Shown: in pieces, positions 51,798 through 60,482 of the stretch
How the letters are laid out: the number at the start of each line of letters is the position of its first letter
Position numbering within the stretch: position 1 is the first letter of the stretch
Assembly: GCA_050946935.1 (NCBI GenBank)
Contig: JBMNVR010000004.1
Coordinates: 38,622 to 102,621 of the forward strand
DNA length: 64,000 bases
Direction: 5' to 3'
From: UQRS01 sp050946935
Lineage (GTDB): Bacteria; Bacillota; Clostridia; Oscillospirales; Acutalibacteraceae
Position numbers and translations under genes: made by a program
The notes under the pieces: model-generated
The model's input: the letters and a program-made list of their open reading frames with translations, nothing else
Database searches by the model: none
Told to the model about the DNA's origin: nothing

Positions 51798-53390
51798 ATG
51801 GGAATACAGAGGATTTCAGCAAAATATTTGGTTTTACCGCTGGGGTATTTGGCAAAGAACAAGAAAATTCTTATTTATTCTGACAAGAAATTGGTTCTGG
51901 AATTTGACGCGCCGGTGGACATGCTTCGTCCGGATTATTTGAAATATCTTGATCTTACCTCCTTTTCGGGCGGGGAGATTGAGGTGGTCACCGATCCGGA
52001 AATGGAGTTGCAATTTTCCTTTACGGATCAGAAACCCGAGCCGCCGCGCTATGAGGAAAAATATCGTCCTATGGCACATTTCAGCGCCGGACTCGGTTGG
52101 CTGAATGATCCCAACGGCCTTGTATTTTACGGGGGCGTTTATCATATGTTCTTTCAGCACAATCCTTTCGCGCACACATGGGCGAATATGCACTGGGGAC
52201 ACGCGGTCAGCCGGGATCTTCTGCACTGGGAGGAGCGGGAGCCGGCGCTGGCGCCCGACGATCTGGGCACGATTTTTTCCGGATCGGCCATTGTGGATAA
52301 GGAGAATCGGACGGGACTGAAAGAAAATGAGAATGATGTCCTTCTCCTTTACTATACTGCGGCGGGAAACAACTCCCGCCGGTCGCAGGGAAAGCCGTTC
52401 ACCCAGTGCATGGCTTACAGCACCGACGGCGGCGCGACCTTTACAAAATATCAGAACAATCCCGTCGTCGGGCATATGGAAGCTGAAAACCGCGATCCCA
52501 AGGTTGTTTATGTAGACGAACTCTCTGCTTATGTGATGGCGCTGTACCTCAACGATAACCGCTATGCGCTGCTGATCTCCGACGATCTGCTGTCCTGGAA
52601 GTTGTTGCAGGAGATTGCGCTGCCGGGCGATGCGGAGTGCCCCGATCTGTATCCTCTCTGTCTGGACGGGGATCCGCATAAACGGCGCTGGGTTTTGTCC
52701 GGGGCCTCCGACCGCTTTTTGGTCGGAGATTTCAAATCCGGCAAATTCCGGCCGTCCGGCCCGGCCTGCAAGCTTCATTATGGCAGTAACAGCTATGCCG
52801 CGCAGACCTTTTCGGACATCCCGGCGGCCGACGGACGGCGGCTACGCATCGCGTGGAATACCACCGCCGTCCCAGCCTCCTGCTTCGGCGGTTCGATGTG
52901 CGTCCCGTGCGAGATCAGGCTGCAAACCATTCAGCATGAAGAGGTCATTACCGCCTGGCCGATTGCGGAGATGTCGTCGCTTTTCATCGGGCGGGAGAAT
53001 GCAGTGTTTGAGAATCTTTCTGCCGGAAGCAATACGCTGGTCTCCCGATTGCGACGCGGCGCGTATTGGATGGAGCTTTTTGTTACACCCTCGGCCGACA
53101 GCCTTTTTGAATGGACGATATTCGGCGAGAGGGTAGAGGTCAGCGTTCCTGAAAACGTCGTCAGATGTATGGATAAATCCATGCCGCTCCATATGAAGGC
53201 GGGGGGCCTGCACCTGCTTGTGATCGCGGATACGCTGGGGTTTGAAATCTTCAGCGGGAAGGGGCAGTCTTTCATGTGCATGGGTTTTCCCGTGGATTTC
53301 AATTTGAATCGGCTTGAACTGCGGGTGCTGGAAGGGGCGCTTCCCAAAACGGAATGCAGGATTTGCCAGTTGGAAAACATCTGGAAATAA
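51798..53390 (+). CDS. Glycoside hydrolase family 32 (beta-fructosidase)
   Basis: A 530-aa GH32 enzyme cleaving beta-fructosides such as sucrose, inulin- or levan-type oligomers. The catalytic set is present: Asp104 in WLNDPNG (nucleophile), Asp233 in RDPK (transition-state stabiliser) and Glu280 in AECPD (acid/base). Residues 1-85 form an extra N-terminal segment, and the C-terminal ~150 residues a beta-sandwich. There is no signal peptide, so it is intracellular and acts on imported sugar. ATG 51798 follows GGAGGAG. It is divergent from the AraC gene. Confidence 0.92.
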   Translation: MGIQRISAKYLVLPLGYLAKNKKILIYSDKKLVLEFDAPVDMLRPDYLKYLDLTSFSGGEIEVVTDPEMELQFSFTDQKPEPPRYEEKYRPMAHFSAGLGWLNDPNGLVFYGGVYHMFFQHNPFAHTWANMHWGHAVSRDLLHWEEREPALAPDDLGTIFSGSAIVDKENRTGLKENENDVLLLYYTAAGNNSRRSQGKPFTQCMAYSTDGGATFTKYQNNPVVGHMEAENRDPKVVYVDELSAYVMALYLNDNRYALLISDDLLSWKLLQEIALPGDAECPDLYPLCLDGDPHKRRWVLSGASDRFLVGDFKSGKFRPSGPACKLHYGSNSYAAQTFSDIPAADGRRLRIAWNTTAVPASCFGGSMCVPCEIRLQTIQHEEVITAWPIAEMSSLFIGRENAVFENLSAGSNTLVSRLRRGAYWMELFVTPSADSLFEWTIFGERVEVSVPENVVRCMDKSMPLHMKAGGLHLLVIADTLGFEIFSGKGQSFMCMGFPVDFNLNRLELRVLEGALPKTECRICQLENIWK

Positions 53391-53414
53391 ACGCTTTTTA
53401 AAGAGGGGAAGGCT

Positions 53415-54155
53415 GTGAACTGTACAAGGGTCAAAGTGCTTGCCGTGATGACCAAAAAGGCTGTGTCTATTATCCTCGGTGCTGGTGTGTTCTGTGCCGG
53501 TTTGTACACCGGTCGCCGCGGCGGGAGGCCTGAACACCACGCTCGAGGCGCTGACGCCCTTAAACGGTGCCTGGACCGAAGGGGTGCCCCGCCCTTGTGT
53601 TCGGCGTGACCAATCCGGATACGCCAAAAAAGCGCGCTGGTCGGCTCCGGGACGGCGGACGCGTATACCGGCGGGCACCTCGGCCTGTTGACCCGGAACG
53701 GCGCCGGATCCTTTAATCGGGTGTATTATCAGGGCGAGGGGGAGCCGGGTACCGTCTTCCTGTACACAATGTATATGGATGTTTACGATTTTCCGTGGAC
53801 GGAGTATAGCGCTGTTAGTTGGACGAATTTTCAGACGGCTTTGGAAAACGCGAAAAAGATCATTGACAATCCTGCCGACGCTACAGAAGAGGATGTTGGT
53901 CACGCGATTTCTGCTTTGCAGAAATCGCTGCTTGGACTGCATCAAACTCTGCACGGAGATATCGACCGGGATGGACAGGTCACGGTGTCGGATGTGGTTT
54001 CTTTGCGGGGGATGATTGTCGAGGGGCTTACCTATCCAAATGAAACCGTGCTATGCGACCTCGACGGAGACGTTGCCGCAACGGTGTCGGACGTGGTCGA
54101 GCTGCGCAAATTGATCGTGGCGGGTGTGCCGGAAGAGGACGGCCGGATTGCCTAA
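53415..54155 (+). pseudogene. Frameshifted secreted dockerin protein gene
   Basis: Pieces of one gene are read in shifting frames. A GTG near 53415 leads into MTKKAVSIILGA; the signal peptide continues one frame over as VPVCTPVAAAGGLNTTLEAL; the next part (LVFGVTNPDTPKKR) and then LVGSGTADAYTGGHLGLLTR need further shifts. The last frame (53688-54155) is open and ends in a type I dockerin (GDIDRDGQVTVSDVVSLR, CDLDGDVAATVSDVVELRKL). At least three single-base shifts between about 53480 and 53660 are required, so the gene is broken unless the sequence has errors there. Confidence 0.75.
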
Positions 54156-54196
54156 ACTGAAATCATAAACCAAATGACCCAAAAGGAGCGTCTGGA

Positions 54197-54232
54197 ATGG
54201 GCAAGTCCCATAAGGAAGTATTTTATATGTAA
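54197..54232 (+). CDS. Very short ORF (11 codons) with strong ribosome-binding site
   Basis: ATG 54197 follows AAAGGAG by 8 nt and encodes MGKSHKEVFYM, then a stop directly before a terminator hairpin (54234). The arrangement resembles a translated micropeptide or leader peptide. It has no recognised function and may be chance. Confidence 0.4.
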   Translation: MGKSHKEVFYM

Positions 54233-54233
54233 G

Positions 54234-54273
54234 AAACGGTGCAACCATTTTTCTTGAGGTTGCACCGTTTTTG
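54234..54273 (+). terminator. Terminator after the short ORF
   Basis: AAACGGTGCAACC (54234-54246) pairs with GGTTGCACCGTTT (54258-54270), then TTTT. The region to 54370 has no gene. Confidence 0.9.
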
Positions 54274-54368
54274 ATTTATATTGAATTTTTTATAAATTTG
54301 GATTTCGGTATCAAAATCCGATGCTCGTTACCTTTGCGGACATCGTCTGTTTCTGTATGATTTTGAGC

Positions 54369-54408
54369 AAAAAACCGGTGGCAAGTGATTTTTTTCACAA
54401 GCCATCGG
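54369..54408 (-). terminator. Terminator of the acetyltransferase gene
   Basis: On the minus strand CCGATGGCTTGTGA and TCACTTGCCACCGG arms pair with internal mismatches, followed by TTTTTTGC. It is 35 nt after the stop. Confidence 0.7.
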
Positions 54409-54442
54409 CTGAAAAGAGTTCATATTCCTATAAACCGGGATT

Positions 54443-55009
54443 CTATTGGTTCAATGTATATTCAAGTTGACAATCGAATGGTTCTTTTTCGACATGCTGT
54501 TTGTTGTATTCTAACGCTTCAACACATCCCATAGCTTTATAAAAGGCTTGCGTTTCCACCGCCGAATGCGCTGATATGTATAGTTTTTTTGCACCACATT
54601 TCTTAGCATATTCTTTCGCTTCCATAAACAGTTTCCGACCAATGCCCACACCGCGCATGTCCTGCGAAACGTGAATACTTGACAAATCTGCATACTGTTT
54701 CTCGGAACCAAACAAAATACCCTCAACGGAAACAAATCCTTTTAGTTTTTCATCCGAAAATGCACCAAAAACACCGCCACCCATACTAATTGTATTTCTT
54801 AAACATTTTACAAGAAAAATGTAGTCACCCTCACTCCAATCATCAATAAATGGGTCGCTTTTAATTGTCCATTGTCCGTCCACCTTGCGCCAACAATCCC
54901 CAACAATCTGTCTGCGTACAAATGACGCAAACAGATTAGTATCTATTTCAGAATATTCTATCGGTCTGTATATTATTCCAACCATCTGTGACATCAAATT
55001 CACCTTCAA
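54443..55009 (-). CDS. GNAT-family acetyltransferase
   Basis: A 188-aa N-acetyltransferase. The acetyl-CoA-binding loop is SQDMRGVGIGRKLFMEAKEYA, about residues 113-133, followed by AKKLYISAHSAVETQAFYKAMG. The substrate is not predictable. Codon use and the AT-rich flanks differ from the neighbours, suggesting recent acquisition. It has its own terminator; no clear promoter was found. Confidence 0.88.
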   Translation of the reverse strand: MKVNLMSQMVGIIYRPIEYSEIDTNLFASFVRRQIVGDCWRKVDGQWTIKSDPFIDDWSEGDYIFLVKCLRNTISMGGGVFGAFSDEKLKGFVSVEGILFGSEKQYADLSSIHVSQDMRGVGIGRKLFMEAKEYAKKCGAKKLYISAHSAVETQAFYKAMGCVEALEYNKQHVEKEPFDCQLEYTLNQ

Positions 55010-55710
55010 ATTTAAAGTTATCTGTATTGTAGGGTGAAATTTTTCAAAACAATTATATCAAAAAGCTCCTGCTTTTTCAATATTTCAGCAGGTTTTTATC
55101 TGCCGAAAGAAAAATGCCGAGAAAAACTTTTTACGGTTATTCTCGGTATTTTTCTTTTTTGGTTGCCTTTGCAATGCCCGATAATTCAGCACATTTAATG
55201 CTTTCTAAAATACTTCCTTATCAGGCGTTAGCAAAACAGCCGCTCCTTTTGGAAAAAGCGGCGGCGTCAGATACTATGTGAGATTTCGCGTCCGGCTGGA
55301 GGCGGCGGGAGCGCACCTCTGGCCGGTGCGCTTGGCGTCCCGCATGGATCTGGCATCTCGCGAACGGAGGAGATCGGCCTGGAGCCCTGCGTCCGGAGTC
55401 GGGATTTCATGAATTTACGGTTTAGATCATCGGCCAAAACAGCGTTTCCTCCGGGCGCTTTACGGCATGGATTATATCCGGCCGGAGGAAAGGACGGTGT
55501 GCTTTTCCTCCGATAAAATACAGGCGATCCCGCCCGATTTTCTCGGTGTGGGATCGCCTGTGTTTTAGCAGCAGGGGGGCCGCGGCGACATGCAAAAATG
55601 AAATGGAAAAACGCGCTTTATGACAAAGGCCTATCCATGCCGTTGATTCCGGCTACGGACATTTTTTGCAGGCCGCATATGGAAAATTGGCTGTGTGCGT
55701 TTCGGCTGTA
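55010..55710. other. Intergenic region with several terminator-like hairpins
   Basis: It contains terminators at about 55114-55160 (GCCGAGAA/TTCTCGGT with T run) and 55521-55566 (CAGGCGATCCC/GGGATCGCCTG, TGTTTT). Between them, 55260-55560 shows short open stretches without starts (ending FLGVGSPVF), which look like decayed coding DNA. No intact gene is supported. Confidence 0.5.
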
Positions 55711-56619
55711 TTATTTTTCTGCATTACCGTTGATGATCTCCTGCCTGAGCGCAACAACGTCGGCAATGGTTATTTTACCGTCAATATCTATATCGCACAA
55801 CACGCCGCCGCGGTTGATCCAGGCGTAGCCTATAATAACCGATCGGAGCAGTATAACGTCCGAAACAGATTTCTTTCCGTCATTGTCCAGATCCCCCAGC
55901 TTTTGCAGATCGCAGATGTCTGCGGGATTTAGAACCGACGCAGCATAGCACTCTCCATTCAGATAGGCGGTTGCATTGTACACCGACCGGTTGTAAATCG
56001 TCGTAACACTGTCCGGAATAAAGATTCGACGGTATTCCCTGGATACATTCCAGGAAAATGCGTTGTTTTCAATCGTTTTCACGCCCTCGGCGATGTGTAC
56101 CTCCACAAGCGCGTCGCATTCGGAAAAAGCGCTGGCGCCGATCGTCTGCACGCTGGCTGGGATATCTACTGCACATAAGGAATCACAGCCAAAAAATGCT
56201 TTTGACCATATAAATTCAAGTCCATCGGGCAGATTGATTTCCTTTAATGCACAACATCCCTGAAAAGCCTCTGAGCCTATCACTCTAATTTCCCGGGGAA
56301 GGGTTATGCTTTCAAGGTTTGTGCAGCCGTTGAACGCAACCGAAGAAATAACGCTGATCTTGTCCGGCAGCACGATGCTTTCTATCTTTTTAAACATAAA
56401 GGCGCTGGCGCCAACCATGGTTACATCGAGTCCGGCGATTTGTTCCGGAATCGTAACGTCGGTATCGCTGCCGCTGTAGTAATCAATGCATATCTCGGTT
56501 CCGTCGTTTATCAGCGAATAATCAAAACCACCTTCGCTCAGTTTGCTTTCGGCGGAAACCGCCGGGATAGCTGTAAGGAGCATGCAGGATGCTAAAAATA
56601 CCGCGATTATTTTCTTCAT
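55711..56619 (-). CDS. Secreted leucine-rich repeat (BspA/LRR_5) protein with dockerin
   Basis: A 302-aa exported protein. Residues 1-23 are a signal peptide (cleavage after VSA). Residues ~50-215 hold LRR_5-type repeats with the pattern IGASAFSECDALVEVHI, VIGSEAFQGCCALKEINL. The C-terminal ~65 residues are a type I dockerin (GDLDNDGKKSVSDVILLR, CDIDIDGKITIADVVALR). It would attach to a cohesin and bind protein or glycan. The ATG at 56619 is preceded by GGAGGG. Confidence 0.88.
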   Translation of the reverse strand: MKKIIAVFLASCMLLTAIPAVSAESKLSEGGFDYSLINDGTEICIDYYSGSDTDVTIPEQIAGLDVTMVGASAFMFKKIESIVLPDKISVISSVAFNGCTNLESITLPREIRVIGSEAFQGCCALKEINLPDGLEFIWSKAFFGCDSLCAVDIPASVQTIGASAFSECDALVEVHIAEGVKTIENNAFSWNVSREYRRIFIPDSVTTIYNRSVYNATAYLNGECYAASVLNPADICDLQKLGDLDNDGKKSVSDVILLRSVIIGYAWINRGGVLCDIDIDGKITIADVVALRQEIINGNAEK

Positions 56620-56733
56620 AATATTTTACCCTCCACGTTTTCTGCTGCATATCTGTCCGGACAGACGGTGTCAAATACCATTTTTGGTTCCGCGCAATAT
56701 GCAACAAATAGTCCGCACGTTTTTTACATTTTT

Positions 56734-56762
56734 ATTCTATACGAGGAGTGGTGGATTGTCAA
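56734..56762 (-). promoter_or_regulatory. Promoter of the LRR/dockerin gene
   Basis: On the minus strand TTGACA (56757-56762), 17 nt, TAGAAT (56734-56739). Confidence 0.75.
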
Positions 56763-56804
56763 TACATGAATACGATTTTTTATCACAGAGCACCTTTGCA
56801 TAAA

Positions 56805-56838
56805 AGACCCGCTGCCTTTAAGAAAGCAGCGGGATTTT
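56805..56838 (-). terminator. Terminator of the polysaccharide deacetylase gene
   Basis: On the minus strand CCCGCTGC and GCAGCGGG arms around a 10-nt loop, followed by TCTTTTATG. Confidence 0.8.
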
Positions 56839-56846
56839 GACTGTAT

Positions 56847-57626
56847 TCAGTTTTCGCTTGGCAAAGATTCTGTCACATTGTTCGGAATTTGCCGACCGGT
56901 ATGGTCAATGGTGTAATTGTCCTGATAAATCATATCGGCAACAAATACAAAGCTGTACCCCTCTGACGTGAGCTGTTCCAGAATGATGGGCAGCGCCTCG
57001 GGCGTATTTTCAGCGTCGTTGTGGAAGAGGACGATGGAGCCGGGCTGGACATTCTGCAGCACGCCCTTGACGATCCGATCTACGGTGAATTCCGCCTTCC
57101 AGTCACGGCTGTCCACATCCCACTGGATGGTTTTCATGCCATATCCCTCGACCGTCTCGACCACCAGGTTGTTATAGTCGCCGTAGGGCGCGCGGAAGAG
57201 GGTTGGAGTCACGCCGGTAATGGCGGCGATCTTCTCGTTACAGGTCTCTAACTGCAAAAGCATCTGCTCAGCCGACAGCTTGGTCATGTACGGGTGATCG
57301 GTCGAGTGGTTTTGCACCTGATGTCCGGCGTCCGAAAGCTGTTTGACCGACTCGGGATATTTGTCCACCCATTCTGCCACGACAAAGAAGGTGGCTTTGG
57401 CATTGTACCGTGCCAGCACGTCAATCAGCGTACCGGTGTCGTCATTACCCCAGGCCGCGTCAAAGGTCAGCGCAATTTTTTTCTCCTCGCTCTGCACACA
57501 GTAGATCGGCAGCTTCCGGTTGCCGGAGGCGAACGCGCGGGTTGAGCAGACGATGGCAACCGTGACCGCCAGCAAAAGGGCGGTGACCACGGTGATCTGC
57601 TTTCGGGATATGACAAAGCAACGCAT
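56847..57626 (-). CDS. Polysaccharide deacetylase (NodB domain)
   Basis: A 259-aa exported enzyme with an N-terminal membrane anchor or signal (residues ~8-33) and a NodB fold. The catalytic base is in LTFDAAWGND (Asp56), and the zinc site has His residues in QNHSTDH near residues 107-111; RAPYGDYN and DVDSRDW complete motifs 3 and 4. It probably deacetylates peptidoglycan, as PdaA/PdaB-like enzymes do in spore cortex; the exact substrate is unknown. It is transcribed on its own. Confidence 0.9.
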   Translation of the reverse strand: MRCFVISRKQITVVTALLLAVTVAIVCSTRAFASGNRKLPIYCVQSEEKKIALTFDAAWGNDDTGTLIDVLARYNAKATFFVVAEWVDKYPESVKQLSDAGHQVQNHSTDHPYMTKLSAEQMLLQLETCNEKIAAITGVTPTLFRAPYGDYNNLVVETVEGYGMKTIQWDVDSRDWKAEFTVDRIVKGVLQNVQPGSIVLFHNDAENTPEALPIILEQLTSEGYSFVFVADMIYQDNYTIDHTGRQIPNNVTESLPSEN

Positions 57627-57799
57627 AATACTGTCCCCTTTATCTTGTCGTTGGTTTACTATATGCGGCGGGGAATGTCCGATATACCAGAGCGCATTTG
57701 GCTTTTTGCGGCAAGCGTTTGAAAGAGTCAGGATCCAAGCTTTCCTGCGGCGGAGAGGGAGGGGGGTGCATCGGCGAAGGCTTTTTCAGGATATGCAAA

Positions 57800-57833
57800 G
57801 CGGCATACGAAAGAATATCCTTCCGTACGCCGC
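57800..57833 (-). terminator. Terminator of the alpha-mannosidase gene
   Basis: On the minus strand GCGGCGTACG and CGTATGCCGC pair with one G-U, followed by TTTGC. It lies 38 nt beyond the stop. Confidence 0.7.
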
Positions 57834-57870
57834 AAAAAGTTTTATCGCCAAATGCTTTAAAAACGCGGGA

Positions 57871-60333
57871 TCAATAGCCTTCCAGCAGATTCTCCGGCAT
57901 CAGGCGGCCGCTGCACAGCCGCAGGGTTTTGATCTCGAACGGGGAGAATTGCAGCCGCTCGGATATTCCAACTGCGGGGAGGGTCAGGGTTGTGTCGGCC
58001 GGCTTTCCCTCTCCCTCGTACAGCCGGAGGATGAAGCCGCGCCCATCCTCGGCCGCCTTGAAGCAGGAGAGCATGACCGCGCTGTGGTCAATAGAAACGA
58101 GCGGCCTGGGCGCCGTCCCCCTGCCGGAGGGAATGTGTGCCATGGCGTAGGGGCGCTCGTTGAACCAGAGCGCCTCCCGATCCAGAATGGGAGAAATGAC
58201 TTCCCGCCGGCCGGCCATCACCTTGAAGCGGTAAACATGCATCCCCTGATCCATCCGGGGAGCATAGCGTATTTCCCGCATGGCGGGACCGGTGTTGTCA
58301 GCCGACGCGGTGTAGGCTGCACTGCGCAGCAGGGTCAGGCCGAGTACGCCCTCCCGCAGGCTGCCACCGTGTATGCCGTCGTTGAGGACGGCAAAGATGT
58401 CATCTGCATCTTCGGTCGACACCCATTTTTGATAAACTGCCTCCCGATCCGCGGTTTTCAGCTCCTCCCGGCCGAAAACGATCTGACCGGTCATCCGTCC
58501 GGCGGAGGCTGGTTGCATCTCCAGCTTCAGATATTTTTCCCGCTCGCCCCAGTCGACGCCGGTCTCCACCTCGAAGGCGCGGCCGACTTTGGGCAGGATG
58601 TACCGCTGATAAGCGCGCGAACGGTGCCAGGAGAACAAAACCTCCACCACCGTGCGAACCGGCCCGTCCTCGATCACCCGCACCGAAGGCGCGGCCGCGT
58701 CCCGCAGGCCGGAGAATTCGCTCCCCTCATGCGGCAGCATCAGGTTGAATTGCCGGCGGCCGCAGGTGTGCGTACCGATTCCCCATGGGTTGTCCGAATC
58801 GTCGTACACGGCCAGAGCAAAGCTTTCTCCCGCCAGGCGTTCGGTGCCGTCTACGACATAGGATTCGACAAGACCGGTGGCCGTGCTGATCTTCACCTGC
58901 ATCTCGCCGTTGTCAAAGATAAAATACCGCTGCCGGTCGATCGGTTCGAAGACCGGCCGCTTCTCAATCGGCTCCCAATAGACGTCGAAGCGGTTCATCG
59001 AAGAGGGTGGCAGGGTCGCATGCACCGTCACCCGTTTGCGCCAGTCAAGGCCGAAGTTGCTGCACTCCTTCTCGCACTGGGTCGGAACCGGCTGCCCGTT
59101 CTGCCGGACGGCCGGGTGCATGAAGGTGCGCTCCCAGTTTTGCTTGGGAAGTCCCATTTCACAGGTGAAATCGCCGGTGATCTCAAACGGGTGCGGATTG
59201 TAAAGAAAGAAGGTCGTGGTGCCGTCTATTACCCGCGCCTGCCCCGCGGTCAGCGCCAGAAAGGCCCGCATTTTCTCCCGTGCGACAATCTCCAGTCCGT
59301 GGTCGAGGATGCGGAGGGTGTCCTCCTCCACATCGGCCGTGGCCGAGCCGGGCAGGGCGTCGTGAAACTCGCTGAACAGAAGATCGTCCTTGACCTCATC
59401 CAGTTTTTCTTTCGGATAGGAAAAATCCGGAAACTGCAAGGCGGCGGACGACAGCATCTTTTCGGCGCTGTACAGTTCGTTTTCCAGCAGCCGGTGCCGC
59501 AGCTTGACCCGGATCTGAGAGGTATAGCACCCTTCCGCCACCGGGTTGAGGCCGTCGTCGGTTTTGGGTAACTCCGGGTTTTGCGCTCGCAGCGCGGCAA
59601 AGTAGTCCTGCGGCGTGCTGTGCAGAATTTCTACCTGCCCTTCGTTTTCGGCACAGAGGATGGCCAGCTTCTCCAAATCCTCCCGCGACGGGCCGCCGCC
59701 GTGGTCGCCGACCCCCCAGAGGAAGAGGGAGAGGTTCTCATCCGGGTATTTTTCCAGAAATTCCCGCAGCTTGTCGGCCGCGTGACCGTAGACCGAGTTG
59801 TACCCTTCGTCCGAGCGGTGCACTGTGATCTCCGACCCATCGAGGCCCTGCCAGATGAAATCGTGCTCCTTAAACCGGTGCGACTGTCCGCCGCGGTAGA
59901 CGACATAGCTGTCAAATCCGGCCTGCCGAAACACCTGCACCAGCCCGCGTGAGTGTCCGAAGGAGTCAAAGTTGATAGCGGTCGAGGGGCGCAGGCTGAA
60001 CTTCTCATCAAAATATTTACGTCCGGTCAGGATGTTGCGGACGAAGGACTCGCCCGCCGGCATGTTGCAGTCGGGCTGCAAATACCAGCCGCCCATGATG
60101 TTCCAGCGCCCGGCCTCCACCAGACGGCGGATATCGGCGAAGAGGGCGGGGTCGTTTTCCTCCACCCATTTATACAGCAGAGACTCGTTGTGGTTGAACA
60201 CAAAATTCGGATAGGCGTCCAAGATCTCCACTGCCGTGCGGAAGGTCGAGAGGGCTTCGGTACACCCCTCCTCCCACCGCCAGAGCCAGACGGGATCCAG
60301 ATGGGCGTTTGCGATCAAATGAATGGTTTTCAT
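57871..60333 (-). CDS. Glycoside hydrolase family 38 alpha-mannosidase
   Basis: An 820-aa zinc-dependent alpha-mannosidase. The N-terminal GH38 domain has AHLDPVWLWRWEEG (zinc ligands His11 and Asp13) and INFDSFGHSRG, where Asp123 is the expected nucleophile and zinc ligand. The middle helical domain and the C-terminal beta domains extend to the end. No signal peptide, so cytoplasmic, acting on imported manno-oligosaccharides or host N-glycan fragments. ATG 60333 follows GAGGTGAT. It is monocistronic, with a promoter overlapping the guaB terminator region. Confidence 0.93.
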   Translation of the reverse strand: MKTIHLIANAHLDPVWLWRWEEGCTEALSTFRTAVEILDAYPNFVFNHNESLLYKWVEENDPALFADIRRLVEAGRWNIMGGWYLQPDCNMPAGESFVRNILTGRKYFDEKFSLRPSTAINFDSFGHSRGLVQVFRQAGFDSYVVYRGGQSHRFKEHDFIWQGLDGSEITVHRSDEGYNSVYGHAADKLREFLEKYPDENLSLFLWGVGDHGGGPSREDLEKLAILCAENEGQVEILHSTPQDYFAALRAQNPELPKTDDGLNPVAEGCYTSQIRVKLRHRLLENELYSAEKMLSSAALQFPDFSYPKEKLDEVKDDLLFSEFHDALPGSATADVEEDTLRILDHGLEIVAREKMRAFLALTAGQARVIDGTTTFFLYNPHPFEITGDFTCEMGLPKQNWERTFMHPAVRQNGQPVPTQCEKECSNFGLDWRKRVTVHATLPPSSMNRFDVYWEPIEKRPVFEPIDRQRYFIFDNGEMQVKISTATGLVESYVVDGTERLAGESFALAVYDDSDNPWGIGTHTCGRRQFNLMLPHEGSEFSGLRDAAAPSVRVIEDGPVRTVVEVLFSWHRSRAYQRYILPKVGRAFEVETGVDWGEREKYLKLEMQPASAGRMTGQIVFGREELKTADREAVYQKWVSTEDADDIFAVLNDGIHGGSLREGVLGLTLLRSAAYTASADNTGPAMREIRYAPRMDQGMHVYRFKVMAGRREVISPILDREALWFNERPYAMAHIPSGRGTAPRPLVSIDHSAVMLSCFKAAEDGRGFILRLYEGEGKPADTTLTLPAVGISERLQFSPFEIKTLRLCSGRLMPENLLEGY

Positions 60334-60373
60334 AAAAAAATCACCTCATCATCCTTAGGATGGATTTTCCCTC

Positions 60374-60379
60374 ATTTTA
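60374..60379 (-). promoter_or_regulatory. Extended -10 promoter of the alpha-mannosidase gene
   Basis: On the minus strand TGTGCTAAAAT gives an extended -10 (TAAAAT). No clear -35 is visible. A CATCC-TTAGGATG palindrome (60349-60365) lies between it and the ATG and may be an operator. Confidence 0.45.
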
Positions 60380-60393
60380 GCACAGGCCAAAGC

Positions 60394-60433
60394 AAAAAAA
60401 TAGGCACACCGCAACCAAAAATTGCAGTGTGCC
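60394..60433 (-). terminator. Terminator of guaB
   Basis: On the minus strand GGCACACTGCAA and TTGCGGTGTGCC arms pair (60422-60433 and 60403-60414), followed by TATTTTTTT. Confidence 0.92.
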
Positions 60434-60482
60434 GTTGGGTAAGTTGGACAATTGTTTTCCCCTTTTAACAAAGAGCGTTTCT

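Noticed and set aside
57520..59571. 683-codon plus-strand ORF
   Set aside because: Opposite the GH38 gene, whose zinc and nucleophile motifs prove the minus strand to be coding.
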